Shown here one piece after another: positions 8,560-17,127 of a stretch of DNA of 35,156 nucleotides (position 1 is the stretch's first letter; each line of letters starts with the position of its first letter). Source of the stretch: Desulfobacteraceae bacterium. GTDB taxonomy: Bacteria; Desulfobacterota; Desulfobacteria; Desulfobacterales; Desulfosarcinaceae. The notes under the pieces are model-generated. The model saw only the letters and a list, made by a program, of their open reading frames with translations, searched no databases and was not told the origin of the DNA. The translations under genes were made by a program, and so were the position numbers. The stretch is taken from assembly GCA_027025615.1 (NCBI GenBank), contig JALVQM010000300.1:1-35156 (forward strand), in the 5' to 3' direction.

Positions 8560-9831
8560 TTGCACTTGTCGGCCACCTTCCGCATTCTGCTGGTTTTCGC
8601 CTTGATCCTGCTGGTGATCAAACGCCTGTCCCTGGGCAGCGCTTTTACCCTGGGCGCAGTAATTCTTGGCTTCATCTTTGGCATGACCCCTTTGGAACTT
8701 ACAATTTCAATGTGCAGAGCCTTGATCCACCCTAAAACTCTGGCCCTGTCATTGGTGGTCAGCCTGATCCTGGTACTTTCCCACAGCATGGAAGCAACCG
8801 GCCAAATGGAACGCCTCCTTCAAGGATTCAAGGGCCTGGTGGCCAACCCTTTGCTAAACCTGGCCATGTTTCCGGCTTTGATCGGCTTGCTACCCATGCC
8901 TGGAGGCGCTGTTTTTTCGGCCCCCATGGTAAAAAACCTGGGACGCAACCGAGGACTTGACAAGGTCCAGCTCAGTTTTCTCAATTACTGGTTCAGGCAT
9001 ATATGGGAGTACTGGTGGCCCCTTTATCCGGGAGTGCTGCTGGCTACCACCCTGGCCGACATGGATATCTGGACCTATGTCCTGCTGATGATACCCCTGA
9101 CCCCGGTTGCCGTTGCCGCCGGATGTATTTTTGTCCGCAACCCATCTGCTTCAACGTCGGATCCAAAACTTGAAGCTACAATCGCCCCCCGGTTTGCCCC
9201 TTTTTTAAAGGAACTGGGTCCCATAGTCACTGTAATCGCTGGAGGCCTCGGAGCCGGGTTTTTGCTTTCCCTTGTGATTTCAAAGGTTGCCAAGGAGCTT
9301 GGGCTTATTCTGGCTCTGGTTGTTGCCATCGGTCTGGTCTGGCACAGCGGCAAACTTTCCGGAACCGAAAGGATCCGGATGATAGTCAACAAAAAACTGC
9401 TCAGCATGTATTACATGGTTTCGGCCGTATTGATATTCAAAGAAATCTTGCAGGCAAGTGGTGCGGTAAATCAAATAAGCCGTGAATTGATCTCCTGGAA
9501 TATTCCCATGGTCCCCATCAGTATCATTTTGCCCATGCTGGTAGGGGCTGTTTCCGGAATCACGATTGCTTTTGTAGGTACCACTTTTCCCATTATTTTT
9601 GCCTTGCTGCAAACCCTTGGACAAAATGAGCACCTGCCGGCCTTTCTGATGCTGGCCACGACTTCCGGTTTCGTGGGGGTACTGGTCTCACCCCTGCATC
9701 TTTGCCTGCTGCTTTCCAATTCTTTTTTCAAGGCCCCACATACAGCAGTGTATCGCCTTATTGGTCCGGCTGCAGCCATTTTACTTTGCACCGCACTGGT
9801 TTATTTCTCAATCCTGTATTATATTATCTAG
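8560..9831 (+). CDS. DUF401 family integral membrane protein, candidate imino acid permease
   Basis: The product of about 423 residues is almost wholly hydrophobic, with roughly ten or more predicted membrane helices. It carries the DUF401 hallmark PALIGLLPMPGGAVFSAPMV near residues 105-125 and a repeated GFVGVLVSPLHLCLLLS near the C terminus. DUF401 proteins are uncharacterised but resemble ion-coupled carboxylate transporters. It is the last member of the hydroxyproline operon and the only transporter in it, so uptake of hydroxyproline or a related imino acid is a reasonable inference. It begins with TTG at 8560, supported by AAAGGAG five bases before it; no in-frame ATG gives a better start. 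Its start is 17 bases after the dehydratase stop. Confidence 0.85.
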   Translation: MHLSATFRILLVFALILLVIKRLSLGSAFTLGAVILGFIFGMTPLELTISMCRALIHPKTLALSLVVSLILVLSHSMEATGQMERLLQGFKGLVANPLLNLAMFPALIGLLPMPGGAVFSAPMVKNLGRNRGLDKVQLSFLNYWFRHIWEYWWPLYPGVLLATTLADMDIWTYVLLMIPLTPVAVAAGCIFVRNPSASTSDPKLEATIAPRFAPFLKELGPIVTVIAGGLGAGFLLSLVISKVAKELGLILALVVAIGLVWHSGKLSGTERIRMIVNKKLLSMYYMVSAVLIFKEILQASGAVNQISRELISWNIPMVPISIILPMLVGAVSGITIAFVGTTFPIIFALLQTLGQNEHLPAFLMLATTSGFVGVLVSPLHLCLLLSNSFFKAPHTAVYRLIGPAAAILLCTALVYFSILYYII

Positions 9832-9905
9832 AAGCATGACTAACCTCTGAAAACCGGTCGATGAAACCCCCATTGGTCTTCAGACTTCAGCCAAGGAGAG
9901 CGGCC

Positions 9906-10127
9906 ATGACCATCCATAATGTCAAGGTATTTGAACCGTATCCTTTTGCAGTGGGACAAAAGATCAATATAACCTCAGGACCCCGTAAGGGAGACTGGGA
10001 AGTCGTCGCCGTGGATGATAAAAATGTCACTTTGCGCTGTCCAGTCTCCCACAGGCAGTTCACATGGCGCCGTTTTTGCTACCTGGTGCAGGAAAAAGAC
10101 CAGGAAATCTGGCCTGTTTTGGAATAG
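9906..10127 (+). CDS. Small protein of unknown function (73 aa)
   Basis: I do not recognise this protein. The start is set by AAGGAG nine bases before ATG 9906. The upstream frame continues to 9861 but has no ribosome site there. The body reads as a small all-beta domain: a VGQKI-type strand, a SGPRKGDWEV turn resembling KOW or SH3-like folds, VTLRCP, and an aromatic tail with FTWRRFCYLV. It has no signal peptide or membrane segment. It lies between the DUF401 permease and the nicotinamidase gene in the same direction. A link to either pathway is unproven. Confidence 0.7.
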   Translation: MTIHNVKVFEPYPFAVGQKINITSGPRKGDWEVVAVDDKNVTLRCPVSHRQFTWRRFCYLVQEKDQEIWPVLE

Positions 10128-10171
10128 GCAGGTGCCCAAAACTACTGGAAACCATGCAACAGGAGTGAAAA

Positions 10172-10693
10172 ATGTCCAAACATGCCCTTATAATCGTTGA
10201 TATGCTTAACGATTTTATCCGTCCTGAAGGAGCTCTTTACTGCGGACCACAGGCCGAGGCTATCGTCGATTTTATAGCCGGACGCCTGCAGCATTATCGC
10301 AATACCGATCAGGCGGTTATTTTCCTGCACGACTCACACCAGCCAAACGACATGGAATTTGACAAGTTTCCCAGGCATTGCGTTGCCGGAACCTGGGGCA
10401 GCCAGATAATATCCGAGCTTGCTCCCCGAAAGGGAGAAATCACCATTGCCAAAACCCGTTACAGCGGCTTTTTCGACACTAACCTTGAACAGGTGTTACG
10501 TGAACTCAGCCCGGAACTGGTGGAGGTTGTTGGGGTGTGTACTTCCATCTGCGTCATGGATACTGTCGGCGGCCTTGCCAACCGTGACTACCGGATTCTG
10601 GTGCCTAAAAAGGGGGTGGCCGATTTCGACCAGAATTTTCACGAATTCGCCCTTAAAAGAATGCGACAACTATATGGAGCCCAGGTTCAATGA
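10172..10693 (+). CDS. pncA: Nicotinamidase-like cysteine hydrolase
   Basis: This is an isochorismatase-fold cysteine hydrolase. The catalytic triad is D10 (IIVDMLNDF), K94 (AKTRYSGF) and the nucleophile C127 (VCTSICVMDT), with D54 and H56 in HDSH as likely metal ligands. Nicotinamidases convert nicotinamide to nicotinate. The assignment within this broad family rests mainly on context: its stop overlaps the start of a nicotinate phosphoribosyltransferase by four bases (ATGA), and that enzyme uses the predicted product in NAD salvage. The length of 173 residues is typical of shorter bacterial nicotinamidases. An AGGAG lies just before the start. Confidence 0.88.
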   Translation: MSKHALIIVDMLNDFIRPEGALYCGPQAEAIVDFIAGRLQHYRNTDQAVIFLHDSHQPNDMEFDKFPRHCVAGTWGSQIISELAPRKGEITIAKTRYSGFFDTNLEQVLRELSPELVEVVGVCTSICVMDTVGGLANRDYRILVPKKGVADFDQNFHEFALKRMRQLYGAQVQ

Positions 10694-12030
10694 ATCCGGA
10701 ACAGCCCACCAGCCCGCTTTTCACTGACTTTTATGAACTGACCATGGCAGCCGCCTACTTTTCCAGGAATCTTGAAGCCGACGCCACCTTTTCCCTTTAT
10801 ATCAGACCCAACCGCAGCAGATCCTATTTTGTAGCTGCAGGACTTGGCCCTGTAATCGAAAATCTCATTCGTTGGCGATTTTCAAAAAGCGACCTGGAAT
10901 ATTTACGCCAGCTGGGTCACTTCAGCCCGGATTTTTTAAATTATCTTGCAAACCTGAAATTCACCGGCACTATCCGGGCCATGGCCGAGGGAACCGTTTT
11001 TTTCGCCAACGAGCCCCTGCTGGAGCTAACCGCTCCCATTATCCAGGCCCAACTTCTTGAAACCTACCTGATCAACAGTATCGGCACCGCTACCCTTATT
11101 GCAACCAAGGCGGCTCGTTGCCTCCATGCCGCCCGGGGCAAAGCCCTGGTTGACTTTTCCCTGCGCCGCTGCCAGGGAAACTCCGCCGGGTTGACTGTGG
11201 CCCGCAGCTCCTACCTGGCAGGCTTTTCCGCCACCAGCAACGTACTGGCCGGCAAGCTTTATTCAATTCCAATTTCAGGCACAATGGCTCATTCCTATGT
11301 TCTGGCCTTTGAAAAAGAAATCGATGCCTTTCGGTCTTATGCCAAAGCCTTTCCTGACAATACTGTTTTGCTGATAGATACTTACGACAGCCTCCGGGGA
11401 GCGTCCAATGCCATAACCGTGGCCAAGGAAATGCGCGCCAGGGGCCATAAATTGACAGGGGTCCGCCTGGACAGCGGTGAAATGGCGGAGTTAAGCCGTA
11501 AAGTTCGTACCATGCTCGACCAAGCCGGTCTGGAGGATGTCAAGATATTTGCCAGCAGCGGTCTTGATGAATACAAGATCGAATCTCTTTTACAACGAAA
11601 CGCCGCCATCGATGCTTTTGGTGTAGGCACAAAAATGGGAGTATCGGCTGACGCCCCTTACCTTGACATAGTATATAAAATGGTGCGCTGTGCCGGCAAA
11701 GACGTGCGTAAACTAAGCCCCGGAAAGGCCAACCTGGCAGGTGAAAAACAGGTTTTCAGGATAGAAGGCAAAGACGGCCACTGGCAGGAGGATATCCTGG
11801 CCCGGGCCGACGAAGAGGGCATCCCCGGTGCCACCAGCCTTCTCCGGCCAGTTATACGCAACGGCCGCAAGGTCGCCCCCCTGCCAGACCTTGAAGCCGG
11901 CCGGTCACATTTCCAGGCCCAGTTTTCCCGCCTCGACCGGCGTTTTAAAGATACAACCCCGGCCGCCACTTATCCGGTTACCATCAGCCCTCTTTTGAAA
12001 AGACTTCAGGCCAAAGACTCCGGGCAATAA
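10690..12030 (+). CDS. pncB: Nicotinate phosphoribosyltransferase
   Basis: This enzyme joins nicotinate and PRPP to form nicotinate mononucleotide in NAD salvage. The N terminus TDFYELTMAAAYF is the family signature. The middle contains DFSLRRCQG, at the place of the usual DFGSRR substrate loop, followed by AGFSATSNV and GTMAHSYV with its conserved histidine. Residues near 255-270 hold GVRLDSGE and FASSGLDEY, which bind the phosphoribosyl group. The length of 446 residues suits the bacterial class related to eukaryotic NAPRT. Translation is probably coupled to pncA through the ATGA overlap. A hairpin begins two bases after the stop codon. Confidence 0.93.
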   Translation: MNPEQPTSPLFTDFYELTMAAAYFSRNLEADATFSLYIRPNRSRSYFVAAGLGPVIENLIRWRFSKSDLEYLRQLGHFSPDFLNYLANLKFTGTIRAMAEGTVFFANEPLLELTAPIIQAQLLETYLINSIGTATLIATKAARCLHAARGKALVDFSLRRCQGNSAGLTVARSSYLAGFSATSNVLAGKLYSIPISGTMAHSYVLAFEKEIDAFRSYAKAFPDNTVLLIDTYDSLRGASNAITVAKEMRARGHKLTGVRLDSGEMAELSRKVRTMLDQAGLEDVKIFASSGLDEYKIESLLQRNAAIDAFGVGTKMGVSADAPYLDIVYKMVRCAGKDVRKLSPGKANLAGEKQVFRIEGKDGHWQEDILARADEEGIPGATSLLRPVIRNGRKVAPLPDLEAGRSHFQAQFSRLDRRFKDTTPAATYPVTISPLLKRLQAKDSGQ

Positions 12031-12032
12031 AA

Positions 12033-12054
12033 AACCACCCCGTAAGGAGTGGTT
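12033..12054 (-). terminator. Rho-independent terminator after livF, possibly bidirectional
   Basis: A nine-pair stem with one mismatch (AACCACCCC against GGAGTGGTT) closes a GTAA tetraloop. Read on the - strand it is followed at once by TTTTTTATT, a good terminator for the liv operon about 40 bases after the livF stop. On the + strand the following CGGTTTT is a weaker U-tract, so it may also serve pncB, whose stop codon lies two bases away. Confidence 0.8.
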
Positions 12055-12094
12055 CGGTTTTCAAGGATCTGTTTTCCCGGTGTCGTTCCTCCTG

Positions 12095-12802
12095 TTAAAT
12101 TCCCAGGTAAGCCTTGCGCACCTGTTCATTGGCCATGAGGTTTGAAGCCGTATCCGACATGGTAATCTGCCCATTTTCCATAACATAGCCTCGGTGGGCT
12201 ACCTGGAGAGCCAGGTTGGCATTCTGTTCAACCAGGAATATTGTCGTCTTGTTTTCACTGTTCACCTTGCTGATAATCTCGAAAATTTGCTTTACCACCA
12301 GGGGAGCCAGGCCCAGTGAAGGCTCGTCGAGCAAAAGCAGGCGGGGTTTGGCCATCAATGCCCTTGAAATGGCCAGCATCTGCTGCTCACCGCCCGACAA
12401 GGTGCCGCCGGCTTGGTTGCGTCGTTCAGCCAGGATGGGAAAAAGCTCGAAGACATAGTCAAGGTCACGCTTGATTTCTGCCTTGTCATTGCGCAGGAAA
12501 GCCCCCATGTCGAGATTTTCCAGCACAGTCAGGTAAGGAAAAATCCGCCGGCCTTCAGGGACCTGACAAATCCCCAGGGACACAATCTGGTTGGCCGGCA
12601 TTTGGTGAATCGGCTTACCTTCAAAAATAATTTCACCGGCCCGGGCAGGCACAATCCCACAGACCGACATAAGGGTTGTAGTTTTGCCGGCACCGTTGGC
12701 TCCAATAAGGGTAACTATTTCCCCCTCTGCGATTTGGAGATTAATTCCTTTCAAGGCTTGGATATTGCCGTAAAAAGTTTGTACATTTTTCAGTTCAAGC
12801 AT
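12095..12802 (-). CDS. livF: Branched-chain amino acid ABC transporter ATPase
   Basis: This is the second ATPase of a Liv-type importer. It has Walker A GANGAGKTT near residue 34, a Q-loop region CQVPEGRRIFPYLTV, which is diagnostic of LivF, the signature LSGGEQQM, and Walker B LLLLDEPSLGLAP. I place the start at 12802 (MLELKNV), where GGAGA lies upstream and the gene overlaps livG by eight bases. The open frame extends upstream, but the extra residues are livG sequence in another frame. The product is 235 residues, the normal LivF size. A terminator follows at 12033-12054. Confidence 0.95.
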   Translation of the reverse strand: MLELKNVQTFYGNIQALKGINLQIAEGEIVTLIGANGAGKTTTLMSVCGIVPARAGEIIFEGKPIHQMPANQIVSLGICQVPEGRRIFPYLTVLENLDMGAFLRNDKAEIKRDLDYVFELFPILAERRNQAGGTLSGGEQQMLAISRALMAKPRLLLLDEPSLGLAPLVVKQIFEIISKVNSENKTTIFLVEQNANLALQVAHRGYVMENGQITMSDTASNLMANEQVRKAYLGI

Positions 12803-13583
12803 TGATGTCTTCTCCAAGGTACGCTTTGATAACGGCAGGATCGTTTTTGATCTGCTCAGGTGATCCTTCGGCAATTTTGCGGCCGTAATCTACTACGTAG
12901 ATCCTGTCCGACAGGCTCATGACAAGCTTCATATCATGCTCGATGAGCAGAATACAAATGCCTTCCTCGCCTCTGATCCGCAGAATCAGTTCATCAAGTT
13001 CCATAGTCTCCTGATTGTTCATTCCGGCAGCAGGCTCGTCCAGAAGCAAAATGAAAGGTTCGGTGGCCATGGCCCGGGCTATCTCCAGTCGCCTTTGGGC
13101 GCCGTAAGGAAGGTTCTTGGCAAATTCATTGACGTATTTTTCCAATCCGACTTTTTGCAACATTCTATAACTGTCTTCAACCAGTTGGGATTCTTCCTTG
13201 CGTACCTTGGGTGGCCGAAAAACGGCGCCCGGAATACCGGCCCGCAAACGGCAATGACGACCAATCATGACATTTTCCAGTACTGTCATGTTAGGAAAAA
13301 GACGAATATTCTGAAATGTTCGTGCCATCCCGTTTTCGGTGACCTGGTTTGGTTTCAAACCGTTGATACGCACAGCCTTGCCTTCTGGTGAAACAAGGCG
13401 CATATCGCCTTCGGTCGGGCTGTATATCCCGGTTATGCAGTTGAAAAAAGTGGTTTTGCCGGCCCCGTTGGGACCGATCAAGGCCACGATCTCTCCATGG
13501 TTGACTGTCAAATCGATACTGTCAAGTGCTCGCAACCCGCCAAAATCCATGGTCAGGTTGGTAACTTCAAGCGCAGGTGCCAT
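12795..13583 (-). CDS. livG: Branched-chain amino acid ABC transporter ATPase
   Basis: This is the first ATPase of the Liv importer. Walker A is GPNGAGKTT, preceded by the typical TMDFGGLRALDSIDL opening. The LivG-specific MARTFQNIRLFPNMTVLENVMIG segment follows, then a signature of the form YGAQRRLEIARAM in place of LSGGQ, usual for this subfamily, and Walker B LLLDEPAAGMN. The C terminus has the AYLGED ending common in LivG. At 262 residues it is full length. It starts three bases after the livM stop and overlaps livF. Confidence 0.95.
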   Translation of the reverse strand: MAPALEVTNLTMDFGGLRALDSIDLTVNHGEIVALIGPNGAGKTTFFNCITGIYSPTEGDMRLVSPEGKAVRINGLKPNQVTENGMARTFQNIRLFPNMTVLENVMIGRHCRLRAGIPGAVFRPPKVRKEESQLVEDSYRMLQKVGLEKYVNEFAKNLPYGAQRRLEIARAMATEPFILLLDEPAAGMNNQETMELDELILRIRGEEGICILLIEHDMKLVMSLSDRIYVVDYGRKIAEGSPEQIKNDPAVIKAYLGEDINA

Positions 13584-13586
13584 ATG

Positions 13587-14813
13587 CTACTGGTCCTTGG
13601 TTGTTTCGTTGAATCCCTTGAATTGATAAACTTTGCGCACGTCGGAAATTATTCCTCCGGGCCTGAAAACCATCATAATAATCAGGGCGGCGCCAAACAT
13701 CAGCATGCGATACTCGGAAAAAGCCCGCAGGTATTCGGGCAGCAGGATTAAAACCAGGGCGCCGCAAATAACCCCCACAATTGACCCCATGCCTCCCAGA
13801 ACCACAATACACAGAATTATGATCGACTCCCAAATGGTAAAGCTGGCAGGATTGATAAAGGTGGTTTTGGCGGCAAAAACCACGCCTCCCATTCCGGCCC
13901 AGGTAGCTCCCAGGGCAAAAGCGCTGAGCTTGGTTTTGGTTTTATCGATTCCCATGGCCTGGCAGGCGACTTCGTCCTCGCGCAAGGCCATCCAGGCCCG
14001 GCCGATCCTGGAATCCTGCAGGCGTCGAACAACGAAAATAGTAAACACCGTCATCCCGATCATAAGGTAATAAATATAAATGTGAACCTGATGCAGGTTC
14101 ATCTGGATACCAAACAGTCCCGGCCTTGGGATGTTGGCAATACCGGAAGGGCCAAAGGAAAATTCATTCCAATTTTCCAATACCAGCCTGATGATCTCTC
14201 CAAATCCCAGGGTAACGATGGCCAGATAATCACCCCTCAGGCGCAGGACCGGAAATCCGAGCAGGATACCAAAAAGCATGGCCAGTCCTGCACCGATGGG
14301 CAGCACTGTCCAAAAACCCAGCCCGAAATGGTAATTCAACAGGGCGTAGCTATAAGCCCCGACCGCATAAAAGGCTACGTATCCAAGGTCCAACAGACCA
14401 GCCAGGCCGACCACGATGTTGAGACCCAATCCAACCACCACGTAAATCAGCGCGGTTGTCATTATGTTTACCTGGTAGAGGGAAAAAACCAGGGGAAAGG
14501 CAATAGCAAATAAACAGATTATTATCAGAGCCGGACGGCTGAAGCGCTTTTCGTGAATAAGTCTTTGGGTCAGGGGAACCTTAAGGTCCTGGCCTTCTTC
14601 GGCCTGCTTCATTCCCATCTCTTTTTTGCGCAACATATAGCGCCAGATAAAAGAAAGGAAAAAACTGCCCACCCCCACCATGAACATTCGTGACCAGCGC
14701 CATTCAACCTTGCCGTAAATTGTATTGACCTTGATCACCATGATGGGAAAGGTCAAAAACATGAACCACAAGGAAACCAAGAACGATTTTTTCAATTCTT
14801 TGACATTAAACAT
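13587..14813 (-). CDS. livM: Branched-chain amino acid ABC transporter permease
   Basis: This is a LivM inner-membrane permease. The core from about residue 105 contains the family motifs GLGLNIVVGLAGLLDLGYVAFYAVGAY and LRGDYLAIVTLGFGEIIRL, the EAA-like loop AWMALREDEVACQAMGI, and the ending FRPGGI. The first 95 or so residues form an extra N-terminal region with two predicted membrane helices, as in the longer LivM proteins of proteobacteria. I chose ATG 14813 (MFNVKEL); an in-frame GTG at 14840 is an alternative, and neither has an ideal ribosome site. LivM and LivH form the translocation channel. Confidence 0.92.
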   Translation of the reverse strand: MFNVKELKKSFLVSLWFMFLTFPIMVIKVNTIYGKVEWRWSRMFMVGVGSFFLSFIWRYMLRKKEMGMKQAEEGQDLKVPLTQRLIHEKRFSRPALIIICLFAIAFPLVFSLYQVNIMTTALIYVVVGLGLNIVVGLAGLLDLGYVAFYAVGAYSYALLNYHFGLGFWTVLPIGAGLAMLFGILLGFPVLRLRGDYLAIVTLGFGEIIRLVLENWNEFSFGPSGIANIPRPGLFGIQMNLHQVHIYIYYLMIGMTVFTIFVVRRLQDSRIGRAWMALREDEVACQAMGIDKTKTKLSAFALGATWAGMGGVVFAAKTTFINPASFTIWESIIILCIVVLGGMGSIVGVICGALVLILLPEYLRAFSEYRMLMFGAALIIMMVFRPGGIISDVRKVYQFKGFNETTKDQ

Positions 14814-14850
14814 GATTTTCCCAGTGCCCCAAAAGGCCACATGCTTGAGT

Positions 14851-15759
14851 TTAAACCTTGTCGGTATCTTTACGTCCCAAAATTCCGGACGGGCGGAAAA
14901 TAAGAATCAGGACAAGAAAAATAAAAGCAAAAACATCTTCATAATCGCTGGAAATATACCCTGTGAAAAAACTTTCGGTCCATCCCAGCACCAGGCTGCC
15001 CAGAACGGCCCCCGGCATGCTCCCGATACCTCCCAGAACCGCGGCCACAAAAGCCTTGATACCGGCAATGAAACCTATATAAAAATTTATCTGCCCGATG
15101 TGCGAAGCTATCAATACCCCACCAAGGGCAGCGGTAGCGGATCCGATGATAAAAGTGACCGAAATCACCCTGTCCACGTCCACTCCGACCAGCATGGCCA
15201 TTTGCTGGTCCTGGGCTGTTGCCCGCATCGCCTTGCCCATCCGGGTAAACTTGATCAGAACAGTAAGGGCTACCATTACAATCGCGGTGGTTACATAAAT
15301 CACGATTTCCGAAGATCGGACAATGTGTTCCACTGGTTTTAAAAACTCGAACTCAGGGATCAGGTTGGGAAAGGGGAGAAAATCAGAAGTCTGCGCCAGC
15401 AAAACATAATTCTGCAAAAACAACGAGACACCAATGGCACTGATCAGAGCCGAAAGGCGCGGTGCATTCCGCAGGGGCTTGTAGGCTATCTTTTCAGCTG
15501 TATAACCATAGGCCGATGAGTATACCACCGCAGCAATGGAGGCTATTACCAGGATGGCAATCTGATTCCATCCCATCAGAGTCAACACCCCGGCAACAAT
15601 CAAGGCGGTAAAGGCCCCGATCATGTATATTTCACCGTGGGCGAAATTGATTAACTGGATTATACCGTAAACCATGGTATAGCCCAGGGCGATCAGGGCA
15701 TAAATACTGCCCCGGGTAAGGCCTCCCAGGAAAAGTTCGAAAAAATACTCGAAATCCAT
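14851..15759 (-). CDS. livH: Branched-chain amino acid ABC transporter permease
   Basis: This permease carries the canonical LivH start, with GLTRGSIYALIALGYTMVYG, NFAHGEIYMIGAF, and the cytoplasmic RATAQDQQMAMLVGVDVDRV loop that docks on the ATPases, ending in LIFRPSGILG. At 302 residues with about eight membrane segments it is standard. It lies downstream of livK, from which it is separated by 144 bases containing a strong hairpin terminator. It is probably expressed at a lower level than the binding protein. Confidence 0.95.
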   Translation of the reverse strand: MDFEYFFELFLGGLTRGSIYALIALGYTMVYGIIQLINFAHGEIYMIGAFTALIVAGVLTLMGWNQIAILVIASIAAVVYSSAYGYTAEKIAYKPLRNAPRLSALISAIGVSLFLQNYVLLAQTSDFLPFPNLIPEFEFLKPVEHIVRSSEIVIYVTTAIVMVALTVLIKFTRMGKAMRATAQDQQMAMLVGVDVDRVISVTFIIGSATAALGGVLIASHIGQINFYIGFIAGIKAFVAAVLGGIGSMPGAVLGSLVLGWTESFFTGYISSDYEDVFAFIFLVLILIFRPSGILGRKDTDKV

Positions 15760-15848
15760 CGAAAACCATTGCTCCCTTGCGTCTGACCGAATATGGCCGT
15801 GAGCCCAGGCCGGGAAATTTGCCCGGCCGTCCCAGGTAATATCAAAAA

Positions 15849-15884
15849 ATCAGGGAACAAGCAGACGCCGGCCTGTTCCCTGAT
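15849..15884 (-). terminator. Intercistronic terminator/attenuator between livK and livH
   Basis: A perfect 11-base-pair stem (ATCAGGGAACA and its complement) with a 14-base G+C-rich loop is followed on the - strand by T5-GATATT. It lies 20 bases after the livK stop and about 90 bases before livH. Hairpins here commonly protect or terminate the binding-protein transcript so that it exceeds the permease transcript. Confidence 0.85.
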
Positions 15885-15903
15885 ATGCCTGGAATGACAC
15901 AAT

Positions 15904-17034
15904 TTATTTAACTTCTATGTATTTTCCACCCTTGACCCGGTACATGGCGAAACCTACCCCGATGGCATCTCCGCGTTCATCAAAACGAATCTTGCCCAGC
16001 GGGGTGTCCACGTACTGTGTACGCAAAGCCTTTACGATAGCATCGTAATCTGTGCTGCCCGCTTTTTCGATGGCATTCAGAAGGGCCAGAGCGGCAGCAT
16101 ATGCATTTTCGAAAAACGCTCCCGGATCACTGCCATAAGCCTTGACATGTTCGGCACGGGCTTTGATGGTCAACGGGTTCTTGGAAACATCTTTAGGACC
16201 AGTAGCGTAAACACCTTCGGCATACTGCTTGGCCACCTTGATAAAGGTATCGTCTTTAACGCCGTCATCGGAGATAAAATAGGTTTTCATCTTCTTTTTG
16301 CGCATCTGGGTGACGATCTTGGAGGCCTCGGGATGATATCCCCCAAAGATAACGGCTTCGGCCTTTTTACGCTTGATCTTCTGGACCACAGCAGAATAGT
16401 CCACGGCACCAGGGGTTATACCTTCATAAAGAACGACCTTTGCACGAGGATCTTTTTCCAGAAAACCTTTGGCGAATTCGGCCAAACCCTTGCCGTAATC
16501 GCCCTTGTCATGCAGTACCGCAATTCGTTTTACTTTCAATACGTTGAGGGCAAACTCGACTTCCAGCTTTGCCTGGGCATCGTCCGAAGCGATAGTCCTG
16601 AAGAAATTGGGATAATTGCCGCTTTGGGTCAAGGCCGGGTTGGTAGCAGAGGGTGACATAACCACTATTTTGGAGTCCTTATAAATTCCCAGGGCCGCCT
16701 TGGTGGCACCAGAACAAATATGCCCCAGAACTACGTTGACACCGGCACCAACCAGTTTTGTCGCCGTGTTGGCCGCCACTTCAGGCTTGCAAACATCGTC
16801 TTCAACGATCAGTTCTACCTTTTTGCCCAGTACACCACCCTTGGCATTGATGTTTTTAACAACAAGTTCGGCTGCTTTTACGGTCGGAATTCCGTAAGAG
16901 GCCAAGTCACCACTGTGGGGACCTGCAACTCCAAGCTTAATGGTATCGGCAGCTATGGCCGGACCACTTACCACAGTCAAAAACGCTGCTGCAACAATAA
17001 GTACCAGCAACTTTGCAAAATGCTTTTTCACCAT
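15904..17034 (-). CDS. livK: Branched-chain amino acid ABC transporter periplasmic binding protein
   Basis: This is a type I periplasmic binding protein of the Leu/Ile/Val family. Residues 1-28 form a classical signal peptide with cleavage after AIA. The mature protein opens with DTIKLGVAGPHSGDLASYG and contains VELIVEDDVCKPEVAANTA and GHICSGATKAAL, the residues that clamp the amino-acid backbone, then VVMSPSATNPALT. The 376-residue length is normal. A strong GGAGGAG lies before the start. The actual ligand could be any aliphatic amino acid or, given the context, an imino acid; sequence alone does not tell. Confidence 0.95.
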   Translation of the reverse strand: MVKKHFAKLLVLIVAAAFLTVVSGPAIAADTIKLGVAGPHSGDLASYGIPTVKAAELVVKNINAKGGVLGKKVELIVEDDVCKPEVAANTATKLVGAGVNVVLGHICSGATKAALGIYKDSKIVVMSPSATNPALTQSGNYPNFFRTIASDDAQAKLEVEFALNVLKVKRIAVLHDKGDYGKGLAEFAKGFLEKDPRAKVVLYEGITPGAVDYSAVVQKIKRKKAEAVIFGGYHPEASKIVTQMRKKKMKTYFISDDGVKDDTFIKVAKQYAEGVYATGPKDVSKNPLTIKARAEHVKAYGSDPGAFFENAYAAALALLNAIEKAGSTDYDAIVKALRTQYVDTPLGKIRFDERGDAIGVGFAMYRVKGGKYIEVK

Positions 17035-17081
17035 TGTCTCCTCCTCGCTTCAATATGTTTGATTAGAATGAACGAACATAG

Positions 17082-17111
17082 CTTATAGACATCTTGTCGA
17101 GAGCCAGTCAA
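17082..17111 (-). promoter_or_regulatory. Probable sigma70 promoter of livK
   Basis: Read on the - strand, TTGACT (17111-17106) and TATAAG (17087-17082) are 18 bases apart and about 50 bases upstream of the livK start. This gives the liv operon its own promoter, between the XRE-cupin gene and livK, where that regulator could act. Confidence 0.55.
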
Positions 17112-17127
17112 GCTTAGATGACTCAAT

